A DNA stretch of 64,000 nt from Hydrogenophilales bacterium 28-61-23 (GCA_002281555.1 NCGJ01000015.1:41722-105721); one strand, 5' to 3'. Positions 45,838 through 56,404 are shown, counted from the first letter of the stretch. Notes: generated by a model from the sequence alone, not told the origin. Numbers and translations are program-made.

Positions 45838-46254
45838 TCAAATCTCGACGCTGGCCAGCCATAGATCATGCTTGTTGCACATGCTCAGGACGTTGAGTAC
45901 GCCCTTGTACTGGCCGACGTTGAAGCTGGACAGCGCGGCGCTGTCCTTGCTCGGGTCGAACATTTTCTCAGCGATGAACTGGTAGTTCTTGTCGAGGACG
46001 ACGTGCTTGACGATGTAGTGCTCATAGCCCTTCATTTCATGAGGGGTGGCTACGTTGATGACGACGCCATCCTTGCCTTGGCTGACTTCAACGATCGGCA
46101 TATGGGTGGCAACCTTGCTGGCCCAGCGGCCAGGCGCTTCACGGGTGTAGTACAGCCCGCCAGCCGGGCTGGCGGCGGCATGGGCGCTGGTGGGGAGGAG
46201 CACGGCTGTGGCGGAGCCGGCCAGGGCGAGATGCATGAAATTTCGGCGATCCAT
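45838..46254 (-). CDS. Tat-exported superoxide-reductase-like (desulfoferrodoxin centre II) protein
   Basis: 138 residues; ATG at 46254. RRNFMHL (3-9) and a hydrophobic stretch ending SAHAA give a Tat-type signal peptide. The core carries all five centre II iron ligands: H51 (THMPIVEV), H72 and H79 (PHEMKGYEHYI), and C126/H129 (CNKHDLW). There is no desulforedoxin domain, so it is a neelaredoxin-like form. It would detoxify superoxide, or carry out a related Fe chemistry, in the periplasm, an unusual place for this family. Confidence 0.85.
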   Translation of the reverse strand: MDRRNFMHLALAGSATAVLLPTSAHAAASPAGGLYYTREAPGRWASKVATHMPIVEVSQGKDGVVINVATPHEMKGYEHYIVKHVVLDKNYQFIAEKMFDPSKDSAALSSFNVGQYKGVLNVLSMCNKHDLWLASVEI

Positions 46255-46389
46255 TTTTCTTCCTTCTGAATGTGATGCCCTGAAAGTTCGGGCTGAAAAT
46301 CAGCCGGGTCGATCCGTGCCGGGCAAAAGACGGACGCCGCATTCTAGGGGCATTGCACGAGTTCGAGGCCAGCTTCGCGCCCGGGCTCG

Positions 46390-48777
46390 TTATCGCTTGG
46401 ACTTGCCGTTTTTACGCGCGGTTTTGGGTTTGTCGTCCAGGTGCGCGCGCATTGAATTGGCGGCGACGGGGTCGAACCGGTCGAGTTGATCAAGGGCCTT
46501 GAGGGCGGCGGTTTTGTCGCCCTGCGCCGAATAGATTTCGACCAGCCGGCGCCACAGACCGGCGTTGCGCGGCGTGATTCGCACGGCCTGTTCCATGTGC
46601 TTGCGGGCAAGTTCCGGTTGTTGCATCTGCATGTAGGCGTCGACCAGAAACAGCCGCGCATCGAGTGCTTTTGGGGCGAGTTCGACGGCATGTTCCAGAG
46701 TCTGGATTGCCTGGCCCAGTTTGCCCTGACGCAAGCGCGCCTCGCCCAGATTGATCCAGGCATTGGCGAAATCCGCTTGCAGCCGGATCGCGGTCTCGAA
46801 GGCCTTGACCGCGTCGTCGGCGCGTCCCATCTTGAGCAGCGCATAGCCCTTGCTGCTCCAGTTTTCCGGCATGCCGGGGTTCAGCTTGATGGCTTTATCC
46901 AAGTATTCGATGGCCTTGATGTGCTCGCCGCGTTTGCCATGCTCGCTGGCAAGCACCAACAAAGCGCCGCTGTTCTTGGGGTCAAGACGAATCGCCTGTC
47001 GCGCGGCATCCTGGGCGTCATCGTCTCGGCCGACCCGGGAAAACGCATTGGCCAGAGCCGACCAGATGGCGGGCTGGTCGGGAGCAAGTTTGACTGCGCG
47101 TTTCCAGGCGGAGATCGCTGGCTGGTATTTGCCTTGATCGAAACGCATTCCGCCCAACTTCAGCCAGGCTTGAGGATCGTCGGGGGTGAGGTCGACCAGC
47201 ATGCGAAAGTTTTCTTCGGCTTCCGCGAGGTGTCCGCGCTGCGCCTGTAGGCCGGCGAGGTTATTCCTGGCCGTAGCATGATCCGGTCGCAGTTTCAGCG
47301 CTTTGAGCAGATTTGACTCGGCTTCCTCAATGCGATTCAGCGTGAGTTGCAGCCAGCCAAGATTGGCCCAGGCATCGGCGGATTTAGGGTCGAGCTCGGC
47401 GGCCTTGCGCCAGGCGTTTTCCGCTTCAGTCAGGCGGCCGCGTTTTTGTTCCGCGACACCGAGATTCAGCCAGTTGTTGACGTCGTCCGGCGTGGTCGAT
47501 GCCTGCGCGCCGAGCAGTTCGGCGGCCTCGGCGCCCTTGCCCAACTGCAATTGCAGTTCGCCGAGTCGTTTGCGGGTATCCGCGTCGTCCGGTTTCAGTC
47601 GCAGGGCCTTGCGATACGACTTTTCGGCGCCGACCAAATCGTTTTGTTTGAACTGGATAAAACCGATCCAGGACCAGATTCTTGGATCGCCAGGGCTGAG
47701 CTGGGCGGCGGTCGCGTAAGCCGTCCGCGCGGCATCGAGTCGGCCGCTGTTGAATTCCACTTCACCCAACAAACCCCAGCCCTTGGCATCCTGATCGTGG
47801 GTTATCGCCAATAACCGTTGTACTACCGCCCGTGCCTCGGGCAAACGCTGCTGTCGAATAAGGATGATGGCTTGGTTGCCTTGGGCTGTGGCCAGGTGAG
47901 GGTCACGTTCCGCCGCCGCTTGATAAGCCCTCATCGCTTCCTCCAGTTTTCCCTGGTGGTCCAACGCACTGCCATGGCTGACCAAGGCCAGAGCCGAGGT
48001 GGGGTAGGCTGCCATCCAGCGCTCGGCGAAACGCTGTAACCCGGCCCAGTCTTGTTGTGCATGAAGGCGTTCCGACTCGGCATTCCAGTCCGGTTCGGGG
48101 GCAGGCGAGGGCGCGGCAGGCAAAGCCGGTTGTGCGCGTTGCTCCAGTTCCAGTACCCAATCGACGGGCAGGGCGGTGTTGAAGTTCTGGGCGTAGCGGA
48201 AAATATTGGTGGTGATGCCGATCAAGCGGCCTTGGGCGTCGAACAGGCCGCCGCCGCTGGAGCCGGGCGACAACGGCGCGCTGGTATAGATGCGCGGCGT
48301 GCGTTCCGTCGGCGGCAAGGCGGAGATCAGACCGGCGCTGACCGAAAGTTCCAGGCCGAGCGGGTTGCCGACGGCATAGACGTTTTCGCCGACGCGCAAA
48401 TCAGCGCGCTTGCGCAGGGTCGCGGGTTTTGCCGTCAGGCCGGGCACGGCGAGCAGACAGAGATCGCGTTCCGGATCCCGGCGCAGCGGGCTTGCCGTCA
48501 GGCTCTTGCCCTGCCAGTCGACGCGCAGGCTGCTTGCCTCGTCGATCACATGGCAGTTGGTGACGACTTTTTCCAGGCCGATGACGACGCCGCTGCCCTG
48601 GCTGTCCGGCCGATCTTGTTCGTCGCGGGCTTCGATGCTGACCACCGCATCTCGGGTTTTCTGGAACACCTGTTCGGCTTCACCCGCCCAGGCGGGCAGG
48701 GCGGCCAATAACAGCAACGAGAAAAACAGTTTGTTGGTGGGCCACATGGAGGCAGGTCTAATGGTGCCGGGCCTCAT
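46390..48777 (-). CDS. Exported trypsin-like protease with long TPR domain
   Basis: 795 residues from the ATG at 48777, which overlaps the previous stop (ATGA); a second ATG at 48747 lacks a ribosome site. A signal peptide (cleavage ALPAWAGEAE) is followed by a trypsin-fold domain with His (VVTNCHVID), Asp (PERDLCLLAV) and Ser (SPGSSGGGLFD). From about residue 245 to the end there are some 14-16 TPR-type repeats of 34 residues (for example ADAWANLGWLQLTLNRIEEA), then a Lys-rich end. It is the catalytically intact half of a tandem pair; likely a periplasmic quality-control or scaffold protein. Confidence 0.87.
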   Translation of the reverse strand: MRPGTIRPASMWPTNKLFFSLLLLAALPAWAGEAEQVFQKTRDAVVSIEARDEQDRPDSQGSGVVIGLEKVVTNCHVIDEASSLRVDWQGKSLTASPLRRDPERDLCLLAVPGLTAKPATLRKRADLRVGENVYAVGNPLGLELSVSAGLISALPPTERTPRIYTSAPLSPGSSGGGLFDAQGRLIGITTNIFRYAQNFNTALPVDWVLELEQRAQPALPAAPSPAPEPDWNAESERLHAQQDWAGLQRFAERWMAAYPTSALALVSHGSALDHQGKLEEAMRAYQAAAERDPHLATAQGNQAIILIRQQRLPEARAVVQRLLAITHDQDAKGWGLLGEVEFNSGRLDAARTAYATAAQLSPGDPRIWSWIGFIQFKQNDLVGAEKSYRKALRLKPDDADTRKRLGELQLQLGKGAEAAELLGAQASTTPDDVNNWLNLGVAEQKRGRLTEAENAWRKAAELDPKSADAWANLGWLQLTLNRIEEAESNLLKALKLRPDHATARNNLAGLQAQRGHLAEAEENFRMLVDLTPDDPQAWLKLGGMRFDQGKYQPAISAWKRAVKLAPDQPAIWSALANAFSRVGRDDDAQDAARQAIRLDPKNSGALLVLASEHGKRGEHIKAIEYLDKAIKLNPGMPENWSSKGYALLKMGRADDAVKAFETAIRLQADFANAWINLGEARLRQGKLGQAIQTLEHAVELAPKALDARLFLVDAYMQMQQPELARKHMEQAVRITPRNAGLWRRLVEIYSAQGDKTAALKALDQLDRFDPVAANSMRAHLDDKPKTARKNGKSKR

Positions 48778-50585
48778 GGTTGCGCTTCCAGCGGCAGCAA
48801 ATAAGTCCGGTATAACTGCTCGGCCCGCTCGGGGTTCAATCCGCGCAAGCGCTGGTAGGCCCGGCGCGCATCGTCCGGCCGCCCGACCAGGGCATAGCAC
48901 TCGCCAAGCGCGTGCCAAACCTGGACTTGCTCGGGAGCCAGGCGCAGGGATTGTTCGAGTTCGGGAATGGCTTCGGCGTGACGCCCGAATTTGTATTTCA
49001 TGTAGCCAACCTGACGCCAGGGAAACGGGTCTTGCGGCGTCTTGTCGCGCAAGACCAGGAATAGTTTCAGGGCCTCCTCATCCTGGCCGCCATCCTTCAG
49101 CATCACGCCCAGTTCGCCCTGGTAGGACAGATTGTCTGGCGCCAGCTTGACCGCTTCACGCAACGCGGCGATGGACTCGGGAAAGAGATTCAGTTGGTAA
49201 TACACATTGCCGAGACTCTGCCAGACCCAGGCTGGCTGCAATGGTTTGGCGGCGAGGCTACGTTTGAGGGTGTCGATGGCCCGGCTATGCAAGCCCAGTT
49301 TCTCGAGCGCAACACCACGCCAAAACAGCACGTCAGCGTTGTCGGGGGCGAGGGCGCTGGCGCGGTCGACCGCGATCATGGCGCGCGCCGGAGGTCCCAG
49401 GTTCAACTGCGCTTGCGCCAGCCGCAGCCAGAAATCGGCGCGCGTCGGGTCGATCTGAGTCAAGTGGGAAGCCGCCTGCTGGGCGGCGCGGTAATCGTTA
49501 CGGCCGATGGCGGTTTCGAACAACATGTTCCAGGCCGTGGTGTGCCAAGAATCGAGCCGAACCGTTTCCCGGAATGCCTGTTCGGCTTCATCGGCTTGGC
49601 CAAGCGCCAGTTCGGCCAGACCTTTGGCAAACCATAAGCCGGCATCCTCGCGATTCCGGGCAAGCGCCGGCCGCACCAGGTCCAGAACTTTGTCGTACTG
49701 CTTCAGCAATAGCCGGTTGCGCGCCAGTTCCAACGTGACGGTCAGCGAGCCCGGCGCGAGCGCCAGTGCCTTTTCTAAGGCTTCGGCGGCGGCCGGGTTG
49801 TCATGCAAGCCTTCCCGCGCCGCGCCCAGCCAGCTCCAGGGCTCGCTCGCTTCCGGCTGGAGTCGGGACCAATTCATCGCAACTTCGGCCAGGGCCGGCC
49901 AGTCCTTGGCGCGGGCGAGACGGTTCGCTTCGATGCGCAGTTTTGCGCTGGCGTCGGACTGGCCGGCGCGGCCGACGATTTGCGCCAACCAGACGGCGGG
50001 CGCGGCGAAATTGACGTTCTGGCCATCGCGTTTGCGATAGTCGGTGACGCCGAGCAAACGGCCCTGTTCGTCGAACAAAGCGCCGCCCTCCGAGCCGGGG
50101 GCAAGCGCGGCCGTGGTTTGCAGCCAGGACTCGCCACTCATTGCGCGGATGCCGGACACCAGCCCTTCGGACAAGCTCAAGCCCAGTCCGAGCGCGTTGC
50201 CGATGGCATAGACACGCTGGCCGACGCGGACTTGTTCGAGCGGAACGATGTCGGGTTTGGCCGCCCGCAGGCCGGGCACATCGAGCCGGCACAGGTTGCG
50301 CGCTTCGTCGCGTTCGCGCGGGTAGGCGACGAAATCCTTGCTTGCCTGAATGACCACCCATTTTTCCGCGCTATCGAGCAGGTCGCATTGGGTTACCGCC
50401 GCTCCATCGCCCAACGCCGTCGCGCTGGCCTGCATCTGGGCCGCGCCCGCGCCGTCTCGGCCTTCCAGCACCAGCACGTTCTGGCTGGCGCGCGCGTATA
50501 TCTCCGTCGGGGTCGCCGCCAGCGCGCTCTGGGCGGACTGACCGGCGCCCAGACAGGCGAGCCAGACGATAAAGGAGCGGTTCAT
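48774..50585 (-). CDS. Trypsin-fold pseudoprotease with TPR domain (paralogue of the next gene)
   Basis: 603 residues; ATG at 50585, no clear ribosome site. A signal peptide is followed by the same protease-TPR layout as the downstream gene. All three catalytic positions differ: VTQCDLLD (His to Asp), EARNLCRLDV (Asp to Asn) and APGSEGGALFD (Ser to Glu). Fold-defining phrases such as GQRVYAIGNALGLGLSLSEG are kept, so the domain is probably folded but inactive. TPR repeats cover about 220-590. The 4-bp overlap suggests equal co-production with the active paralogue, perhaps as regulator or partner. Confidence 0.87.
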   Translation of the reverse strand: MNRSFIVWLACLGAGQSAQSALAATPTEIYARASQNVLVLEGRDGAGAAQMQASATALGDGAAVTQCDLLDSAEKWVVIQASKDFVAYPRERDEARNLCRLDVPGLRAAKPDIVPLEQVRVGQRVYAIGNALGLGLSLSEGLVSGIRAMSGESWLQTTAALAPGSEGGALFDEQGRLLGVTDYRKRDGQNVNFAAPAVWLAQIVGRAGQSDASAKLRIEANRLARAKDWPALAEVAMNWSRLQPEASEPWSWLGAAREGLHDNPAAAEALEKALALAPGSLTVTLELARNRLLLKQYDKVLDLVRPALARNREDAGLWFAKGLAELALGQADEAEQAFRETVRLDSWHTTAWNMLFETAIGRNDYRAAQQAASHLTQIDPTRADFWLRLAQAQLNLGPPARAMIAVDRASALAPDNADVLFWRGVALEKLGLHSRAIDTLKRSLAAKPLQPAWVWQSLGNVYYQLNLFPESIAALREAVKLAPDNLSYQGELGVMLKDGGQDEEALKLFLVLRDKTPQDPFPWRQVGYMKYKFGRHAEAIPELEQSLRLAPEQVQVWHALGECYALVGRPDDARRAYQRLRGLNPERAEQLYRTYLLPLEAQP

Positions 50586-50640
50586 GGGCAGGAGCGGCTC
50601 ATGGGCAAGAGTGGCTCATGGGCAAGAGTGGCTCATAGGC
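50583..50640. repeat. 17-bp tandem repeat, about three copies
   Basis: Units like GCTCATGGGCAAGAGTG repeat between the pseudoprotease start and the next stop codon; the first copy differs in two bases. On the minus strand each unit offers an ATG, so the number of copies could shift the start of the pseudoprotease reading frame. Confidence 0.75.
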
Positions 50641-51459
50641 TCACTTGATGCCGGGCTTGTGCTTGGCGCCCAGAGCCAGCAATTTGCTCATCATCTCGCC
50701 CATGGAATGGGTCATGGCGTTCTGCATGCCATAGCCGATTTTGCGTGAAAGCCAGCCCATGGCTTCGTTCTTGTGGGCTCGCACATAGCCTTCCAGGTCT
50801 TGGATGTTGGCCTTGCGCCAGGTGTAAAGCGTGCGCAGGGCGAATTCATCCGGCGCTTGCGCGTCGATTTGCGCGCGCAGGGCCGCCAACTTGGCTTCCC
50901 GGTCTGTTTCGCTCAGCATGCCCGCGACCGCCTTATGCAGCATTTCATATTTCATGTCGGCCATGATGCGCGAACTTCCGGTGGCGGCATCCAGGCGCTG
51001 GGCCAGTTGCACCCGGCTCGGGTCTGGCGGTTTTTTTTCGAATCCCTTGGCATAGGCGAGCACCGCCTGGTCGGTCGCCTTCAGGCTCTCGGCCACGAAG
51101 AGTCGATTCAGCTTGAGATAGGCCGGATCGCGCATCGCCGCCACAGCCGCGCTCAAACGTTCCCGGTCGCCGCTGGCCGCCAGTTCGCCGGTGATGTCCG
51201 CCGCCATCCGGCGGCCGTCGAAGGCGTCCTTGAGCGTCGCGCTGAGTTCGGCCTTTTCCTGTTTTTTGAGTTTGGTGACGCGCGGGTCTGTCGCCAGTTG
51301 TCGTTCCAGGCTTTTGCCCATGTTTTCCAGAACTTCCCGACTCCCCGAGATTTCCATGGCCTGGTTCGCCAAGTCGTTTATTTCGTCGGCTCTGACCGCT
51401 GAACTGGCTAGAGACAGGGCGAACAGCAAGCCGAAACCGATGCGCAAAAGCGGGGACAT
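50641..51459 (-). CDS. Exported helical protein of unknown function
   Basis: 272 residues; ATG at 51459. A signal peptide ends near SAVRADE. The mature chain is mainly helical and polar, with two similar halves rich in Leu, Ala, Lys and Glu, and a C-terminal stretch GYGMQNAMTHSMGEMMSKLL rich in Met. No Cys. I recognise no certain family. It precedes the pseudoprotease/protease pair on the same strand (55 bp gap), so it may be part of that periplasmic unit. Confidence 0.75.
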   Translation of the reverse strand: MSPLLRIGFGLLFALSLASSAVRADEINDLANQAMEISGSREVLENMGKSLERQLATDPRVTKLKKQEKAELSATLKDAFDGRRMAADITGELAASGDRERLSAAVAAMRDPAYLKLNRLFVAESLKATDQAVLAYAKGFEKKPPDPSRVQLAQRLDAATGSSRIMADMKYEMLHKAVAGMLSETDREAKLAALRAQIDAQAPDEFALRTLYTWRKANIQDLEGYVRAHKNEAMGWLSRKIGYGMQNAMTHSMGEMMSKLLALGAKHKPGIK

Positions 51460-51546
51460 GGCGACACCTCATCATTGAGTTGCCGCAGATTGTGATCGGC
51501 CCGGGTTGTGGTTACATGACAGCGGCTGGGTTTTTGCGCGCGCCGG

Positions 51547-53634
51547 TTATTTGATGCGCATGCCCGGTTGCGCGCCGCTGTCCGGCGCGAGCAGGAACGG
51601 GCCGCCGCGTTCGTCGCTGGCGGCGCAGACCATGCCTTCGGACAGGCCGAACTTCATCTTGCGCGGGGTCAGATTGGCGACCATGACGGTGAGTCGTCCG
51701 ACCAGCGATTCCGGGGCGTAAGCGGCTTTGATGCCGGCGAACACGGTACGGGTTTCCGTGCCCAGATCGAGCGTGAGCTTGAGCAGTTTGTCGGCGCCTT
51801 CGACGTGCTCCGCGTTGGCGATGCGGGCGATGCGCAGATCGATTTTGGTGAAGTCGTCGATGCCGATGAACGGCTCCCACGCTGATTTTTCTTCACTGGC
51901 GGCAATTTCCGCCTTGGCTTCGTTCTGCTGATGCTGAGCATGCTTGATCGGCGCCGGGGCGGCGGCTTCCGGCGTGGGTGCCAGGCTTTGCTTGTTTTCT
52001 TCAACCATGGTTTCGATTTTCTTCGGGTCGATGCGGGTCATCAGGTGCTGGTAGTCGTTGATGACGTGGCCGGCGGGGAGTGGCGCCCAGATGTCGGCCC
52101 AGGCCAGCGGCGGAATGTTCAGGAAGGCTTCGACCTGCTCGGCCAGCTTCGGCAATACCGGTTTTAGATACAGCGTGAGGTCGCGGAACAGCGTCATCGC
52201 GGTCGTGCAGACTTCAAGCAGTTCGGCTTCGCGACCTTCTTGCTTGGCCATTTCCCAGGGTTTTCTCTCGGCGATGTACTGATTGGCGACGTCGGCCAGA
52301 CGCATGATTTCACGCAGAGCGCGGCCGTAGTCGCGTTCTTCGTAAGCGCTGGCGATGGCGCCAGTTTGAAAAGCAGCTTCATATTCCACCGTCGCCGCGC
52401 GGTCGATCTCGCCCAGTTTGCCGCCGAAGCGCTTGCTGACAAACCCCGCGCAACGACTGGCGATGTTGACGTACTTGCCGACCAGGTCGCTGTTGACGCG
52501 GGCGGCGAAGTCTTCCAGGTTGAGGTCGATGTCCTCCATCGAACCGTTCAGCTTGGCGGCGTAGTAGTAGCGCAGCCATTCCGGGTTGAGGTGGTTCAGA
52601 TAGCTTTCGGCGGTGATGAAAGTGCCGCGCGATTTCGACATCTTGGTGCCGTTGACGGTCAGGAAACCGTGGCAGAACACGCCAGTGGGGGTACGGTAGC
52701 CGGCATGGTGCAGTTCGGCCGGCCAGAACAAGGTGTGGAAATAGAGGATGTCCTTGCCGATGAAGTGGTAGACCTCGGCGGTGGAGTCCGGCTTCCAGTA
52801 TTCGTCGAAATCCAGGCCATTCTTGCCGCAATAGTTTTGGAAGCTGCCCATGTAGCCGATCGGCGCATCCAGCCAGACGTAGTAGTACTTGCCCGGCGCG
52901 TCCGGAATTTCAAAGCCGAAGTAGGGTGCGTCGCGCGAGATGTCCCAGTCGGACAGGCCGGCTTGCAGCCATTCGTCCAGCTTGTTGGCGGCTTCGGCCT
53001 GGACGTGCGCGGGGTCGGCGGTCCATTGTTTCAGGAAGTCGGCGCAGCGCGGGTCGGACAGCTTGAAGAAATGGTGATCCGAAGTCTTGCGCACCGGTTT
53101 GGCGCCGGAAACGGCGGAGTAGGGTTCGATCAAGTCGGTCGGTTGATAGGCCGCGCCGCAGGCTTCGCAGTTGTCGCCGTACTGGTCCTTGGCGTGGCAC
53201 TTTGGACATTCGCCCTTGATGAAGCGATCCGGCAGGAACATTTCCTTGATTGGGTCGTAGAACTGTTCGATGGCGCGCACCTCGATCAGCCCGGCTTCTT
53301 TCAGCTTGGTATAGATGGTGTCGGCGTAATGCCGGGTTTCCGGCGTGTTGGTCGAGTAGTAGTTGTCGAATTCGACATGAAAACCGTCGAAATCACGCTT
53401 GTGCTCGTGCCAGGTGCGGTCGATCAGTTGTTCCGGCGTGATGCCTTCCTTTTCCGCCCGCAACATGATCGGCGTGCCATGGGTGTCGTCGGCGCAGACG
53501 TAAATACATGAATTACCCCGCATTTTCTGGAAGCGCACCCAGATGTCGGTCTGAATGTATTCGACCAGATGGCCCAGGTGGATGCTGCCGTTGGCATAGG
53601 GCAGGGCGGAAGTGACAAGTATCTTGCGGGGCAT
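51547..53634 (-). CDS. metG: Methionine--tRNA ligase
   Basis: 695 residues from the ATG at 53634; the frame is open further upstream but without similarity. HLGH at 19-22, zinc-binding CPKC/CEAC near 145-162, KMSKS ([10 protein letters not shown]), helical anticodon domain, and a C-terminal tRNA-binding (EMAP-type) domain from about 585 ([20 protein letters not shown]). A full-length dimeric bacterial MetRS. Confidence 0.97.
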   Translation of the reverse strand: MPRKILVTSALPYANGSIHLGHLVEYIQTDIWVRFQKMRGNSCIYVCADDTHGTPIMLRAEKEGITPEQLIDRTWHEHKRDFDGFHVEFDNYYSTNTPETRHYADTIYTKLKEAGLIEVRAIEQFYDPIKEMFLPDRFIKGECPKCHAKDQYGDNCEACGAAYQPTDLIEPYSAVSGAKPVRKTSDHHFFKLSDPRCADFLKQWTADPAHVQAEAANKLDEWLQAGLSDWDISRDAPYFGFEIPDAPGKYYYVWLDAPIGYMGSFQNYCGKNGLDFDEYWKPDSTAEVYHFIGKDILYFHTLFWPAELHHAGYRTPTGVFCHGFLTVNGTKMSKSRGTFITAESYLNHLNPEWLRYYYAAKLNGSMEDIDLNLEDFAARVNSDLVGKYVNIASRCAGFVSKRFGGKLGEIDRAATVEYEAAFQTGAIASAYEERDYGRALREIMRLADVANQYIAERKPWEMAKQEGREAELLEVCTTAMTLFRDLTLYLKPVLPKLAEQVEAFLNIPPLAWADIWAPLPAGHVINDYQHLMTRIDPKKIETMVEENKQSLAPTPEAAAPAPIKHAQHQQNEAKAEIAASEEKSAWEPFIGIDDFTKIDLRIARIANAEHVEGADKLLKLTLDLGTETRTVFAGIKAAYAPESLVGRLTVMVANLTPRKMKFGLSEGMVCAASDERGGPFLLAPDSGAQPGMRIK

Positions 53635-53778
53635 GGGTTTGGCGCGGTTGGAAAAGTCGGGCGATTTTAGCCGTCGAGCTTTGGACTGAACATGGAAAGC
53701 ATCGGCGCTGTTTTTCCAATAAGTTGGAATCTGTGTTTGTAATCGATGCCGAACCTCACTAGAATGCGCCCCGACCTT

Positions 53779-53855
53779 AGGCGCGTAGCTCAGCTGGTTA
53801 GAGCACCACCTTGACATGGTGGGGGTCGTTGGTTCGAGTCCAATCGCGCCTACCA
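53779..53855 (+). tRNA. tRNA-Val(GAC)
   Basis: 77 nt with encoded CCA. Acceptor AGGCGCG/CGCGCCT, anticodon stem CCACC/GGTGG around TTGACAT, anticodon GAC. The body is very close to E. coli tRNA-Val(GAC). Confidence 0.95.
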
Positions 53856-53888
53856 ACAAAGCTAAGCCCTCTCTAGGGGGCTTTGAAG

Positions 53889-53910
53889 AAAGCCCTTCGA
53901 GGGCTTTTTT
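53889..53910 (+). terminator. Terminator between tRNA-Val(GAC) and thrS
   Basis: AAAGCCC-TTCG-AGGGCTTT followed by TTT. An alternative pairing with the GGGGGCTTT just upstream is possible, so it may also work as an attenuator for thrS. Confidence 0.8.
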
Positions 53911-53930
53911 CGTTTCCGAAGGTGTCTGGT

Positions 53931-55826
53931 ATGCCTGTAATTCGTCTTCCCGATGGTTCCGAACGAATTTTCGATGCGCCGGTAACGGTGGCCGAGGTGG
54001 CTGCCAGCATCGGCGCCGGCTTGGCCCGCGCCGCGCTGGCTGGCAAGGTGGATGGCGAACTGGTCGATACCTCGTTCCGTATCGATAAAGATGCCAGTCT
54101 CGCCATCGTCACCGACAAGGACGCCGACGGCGTCGATCTGATTCGCCACTCCACCGCCCATCTGCTGGCCTTCGCCGTGAAGGAATTGTTCCCGGATGCG
54201 CAGGTGACCATCGGCCCGGTGATCGAGGAGGGCTTCTATTACGACTTCTCCTACAAGCGTCCTTTCACGCTGGAAGACCTGGCGGCGATCGAGAAGCGCA
54301 TGGGCGAGTTGGCCAAGAAAGACATTCCGGTCACGCGCGAGGAGTGGGATCGCGACAAGGCGGTCGAGTTCTTCAAATCCATCGGTGAGCACTACAAGGC
54401 GGAGATCATCGGTTCGATTCCCGCAGGTCAGACCATTTCACTGTACCGCGAAGGCGATTTCATCGATCTCTGCCGCGGTCCGCACGTGCCCTCCACCGGC
54501 AAGATCAAGGCGTTCAAGTTGATGAAGCTGGCTGGCGCCTACTGGCGCGGCGATTCCAAGAACGAGATGTTGCAACGCGTCTACGGCACGGCTTGGGCTA
54601 ATAAGGACGATCTGGCCGCCTATCTGCATAGACTGGAAGAGGCTGAAAAACGCGATCACCGCCGTCTTGGCAAGCAACTCGATTTATTCCATATGCAGGA
54701 AGAGTCGCCAGGCATGGTGTTCTGGCATCCGCATGGCTGGGTCTTGTGGCAAGAAATCGAGCAGTACATGCGGCGCAAGTTCGTCGAGTATGGCTACCAG
54801 GAAGTGAAGACCCCGACAGTGATGGACAAATCGCTGTGGGAGAAATCCGGCCACTGGGACAATTACCGGGAAAACATGTTCACCACGGCCTCGGAAAACC
54901 GCGATTACGCGGTGAAGCCGATGAACTGTCCGGGCCACGTGCAGATTTTCAACCACGGTCTGCATTCCTACCGTGATTTGCCGCTACGTTTGGCCGAGTT
55001 CGGCTCTTGTCATCGCAACGAGCCCTCCGGCGCGCTGCATGGCCTGATGCGGGTGCGCGCATTCACCCAGGACGATGCGCATATTTTCTGTACCGAAGGG
55101 CAGATCCAGGCCGAGGTATCCGATTTCATCAAGATGTTGCAGGCCGTGTATGCGGATTTTGGTTTCTCGGATGTGCTGGTGAAATTGTCGACCCGGCCGG
55201 AAAAGCGGGTCGGTTCCGACGAATCCTGGGACAAAGCGGAAGCCGGTCTGGCGGCGGCGCTGGAGCAGAACGATCTGGCCTTCGACTTGCAACCCGGCGA
55301 GGGCGCTTTCTACGGGCCCAAGATCGAATTCACTCTGAAGGATTCGATCGGCCGCCTCTGGCAGGTCGGCACCATCCAACTGGACTTCAACCTGCCGGTG
55401 CGCCTGGGTGCTGAGTTCGTCGACGAAGACAACACGCGTAAACCGCCGGTGATGTTGCATCGCGCGATTCTCGGTTCTCTTGAGCGCTTTATCGGCATTC
55501 TGATCGAACATTACGCGGGCAATTTTCCGGTATGGCTTGCCCCGGTGCAGGTCGTGGTCATGAATATCACCGACTCGCAGGCTGAGTACGCCAGTGAAAT
55601 CGTGCAAAACCTTAAAAAACAAGGCATCCGCGCGGTTTCCGACTTGAGAAACGAGAAGATCACCTATAAAATCCGCGAGCACTCAATGCAGCGAGTCCCC
55701 TACCAGATCATTGTTGGCGAGAAAGAACGCCAGGAGAACAAGGTGGCGGTTCGCAAGCGCGGCGGAGAAGATCTTGGTCAGATGGACTTGGAAATCATCC
55801 TCGGCAAGCTGCGTGAAAGTGAATAA
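53931..55826 (+). CDS. thrS: Threonine--tRNA ligase
   Basis: 631 residues from the ATG at 53931 (GAAGG upstream). N-terminal TGS domain ([20 protein letters not shown]), editing domain with [16 protein letters not shown], class II core with the zinc-binding Cys/His set ([10 protein letters not shown]...), and anticodon domain at the end. First gene of the conserved thrS-infC-rpmI-rplT cluster. Confidence 0.97.
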   Translation: MPVIRLPDGSERIFDAPVTVAEVAASIGAGLARAALAGKVDGELVDTSFRIDKDASLAIVTDKDADGVDLIRHSTAHLLAFAVKELFPDAQVTIGPVIEEGFYYDFSYKRPFTLEDLAAIEKRMGELAKKDIPVTREEWDRDKAVEFFKSIGEHYKAEIIGSIPAGQTISLYREGDFIDLCRGPHVPSTGKIKAFKLMKLAGAYWRGDSKNEMLQRVYGTAWANKDDLAAYLHRLEEAEKRDHRRLGKQLDLFHMQEESPGMVFWHPHGWVLWQEIEQYMRRKFVEYGYQEVKTPTVMDKSLWEKSGHWDNYRENMFTTASENRDYAVKPMNCPGHVQIFNHGLHSYRDLPLRLAEFGSCHRNEPSGALHGLMRVRAFTQDDAHIFCTEGQIQAEVSDFIKMLQAVYADFGFSDVLVKLSTRPEKRVGSDESWDKAEAGLAAALEQNDLAFDLQPGEGAFYGPKIEFTLKDSIGRLWQVGTIQLDFNLPVRLGAEFVDEDNTRKPPVMLHRAILGSLERFIGILIEHYAGNFPVWLAPVQVVVMNITDSQAEYASEIVQNLKKQGIRAVSDLRNEKITYKIREHSMQRVPYQIIVGEKERQENKVAVRKRGGEDLGQMDLEIILGKLRESE

Positions 55827-55835
55827 ATATTCTGT

Positions 55836-55870
55836 GGAGCCGACGCAACTGATCGGCTCCTCGTTTTTTC
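55836..55870 (+). terminator. Terminator or attenuator between thrS and infC
   Basis: GGAGCCGA and TCGGCTCC arms followed by TCGTTTTTT, ending just before the infC ribosome site. It would cut thrS read-through into infC. Confidence 0.8.
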
Positions 55871-55882
55871 AAGGGGCATGAG

Positions 55883-56404
55883 ATAGCACAGGAAAAGGAA
55901 CCTCGGATCAACGGCGAAATTGATGTGTCGCAGATCCGACTGGTAGGAGTGGAAAGCGAGCAGCTAGGTATCGTTAGTCTGCGTGAAGCTTTGGCTAAGG
56001 CCGAAGAGGCCGAGTTGGACTTGGTGGAGATTGCGCCGCAGGCGCAGCCTCCAGTTTGCCGGATCATGGATTACGGTAAATACAAGTATCAGGAGAGCAA
56101 GAAGCAGCACGAAGCCAAGCTCAAGCAGAAGCAGATCCAGATCAAGGAAGTCAAGTTCCGGCCAGCTACTGATGACAACGATTACCAGGTCAAGCTGCGC
56201 AACCTGATCCGTTTCCTGGATGAGGGCGATAAGGCGAAAATTACGTTGCGCTTCCGGGGGCGTGAAATGGCCCACCAGGAATTTGGCATGCAATTACTCC
56301 GACGTGTTGAAGCCGATCTTGCGGAACATGCCATCGTCGAGCAGTTTCCCAAGTTGGAAGGGCGGCAGATGATCATGGTTTTGGCCCCGAAGAAGAAGAG
56401 TTGA
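55883..56404 (+). CDS. infC: Translation initiation factor IF-3, AUA start
   Basis: 173 residues if started at ATA (55883), 6 bases after AAGGGG. That gives [20 protein letters not shown], the expected IF-3 N-terminus. The nearby ATG (55878) is out of frame and no ATG, GTG or TTG exists at the right place; a later GTG at 55925 would cut off conserved residues. Rare starts in infC are known for autoregulation, since IF-3 rejects non-standard initiation. The C-terminal domain includes [15 protein letters not shown]. Confidence 0.93.
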   Translation: MAQEKEPRINGEIDVSQIRLVGVESEQLGIVSLREALAKAEEAELDLVEIAPQAQPPVCRIMDYGKYKYQESKKQHEAKLKQKQIQIKEVKFRPATDDNDYQVKLRNLIRFLDEGDKAKITLRFRGREMAHQEFGMQLLRRVEADLAEHAIVEQFPKLEGRQMIMVLAPKKKS

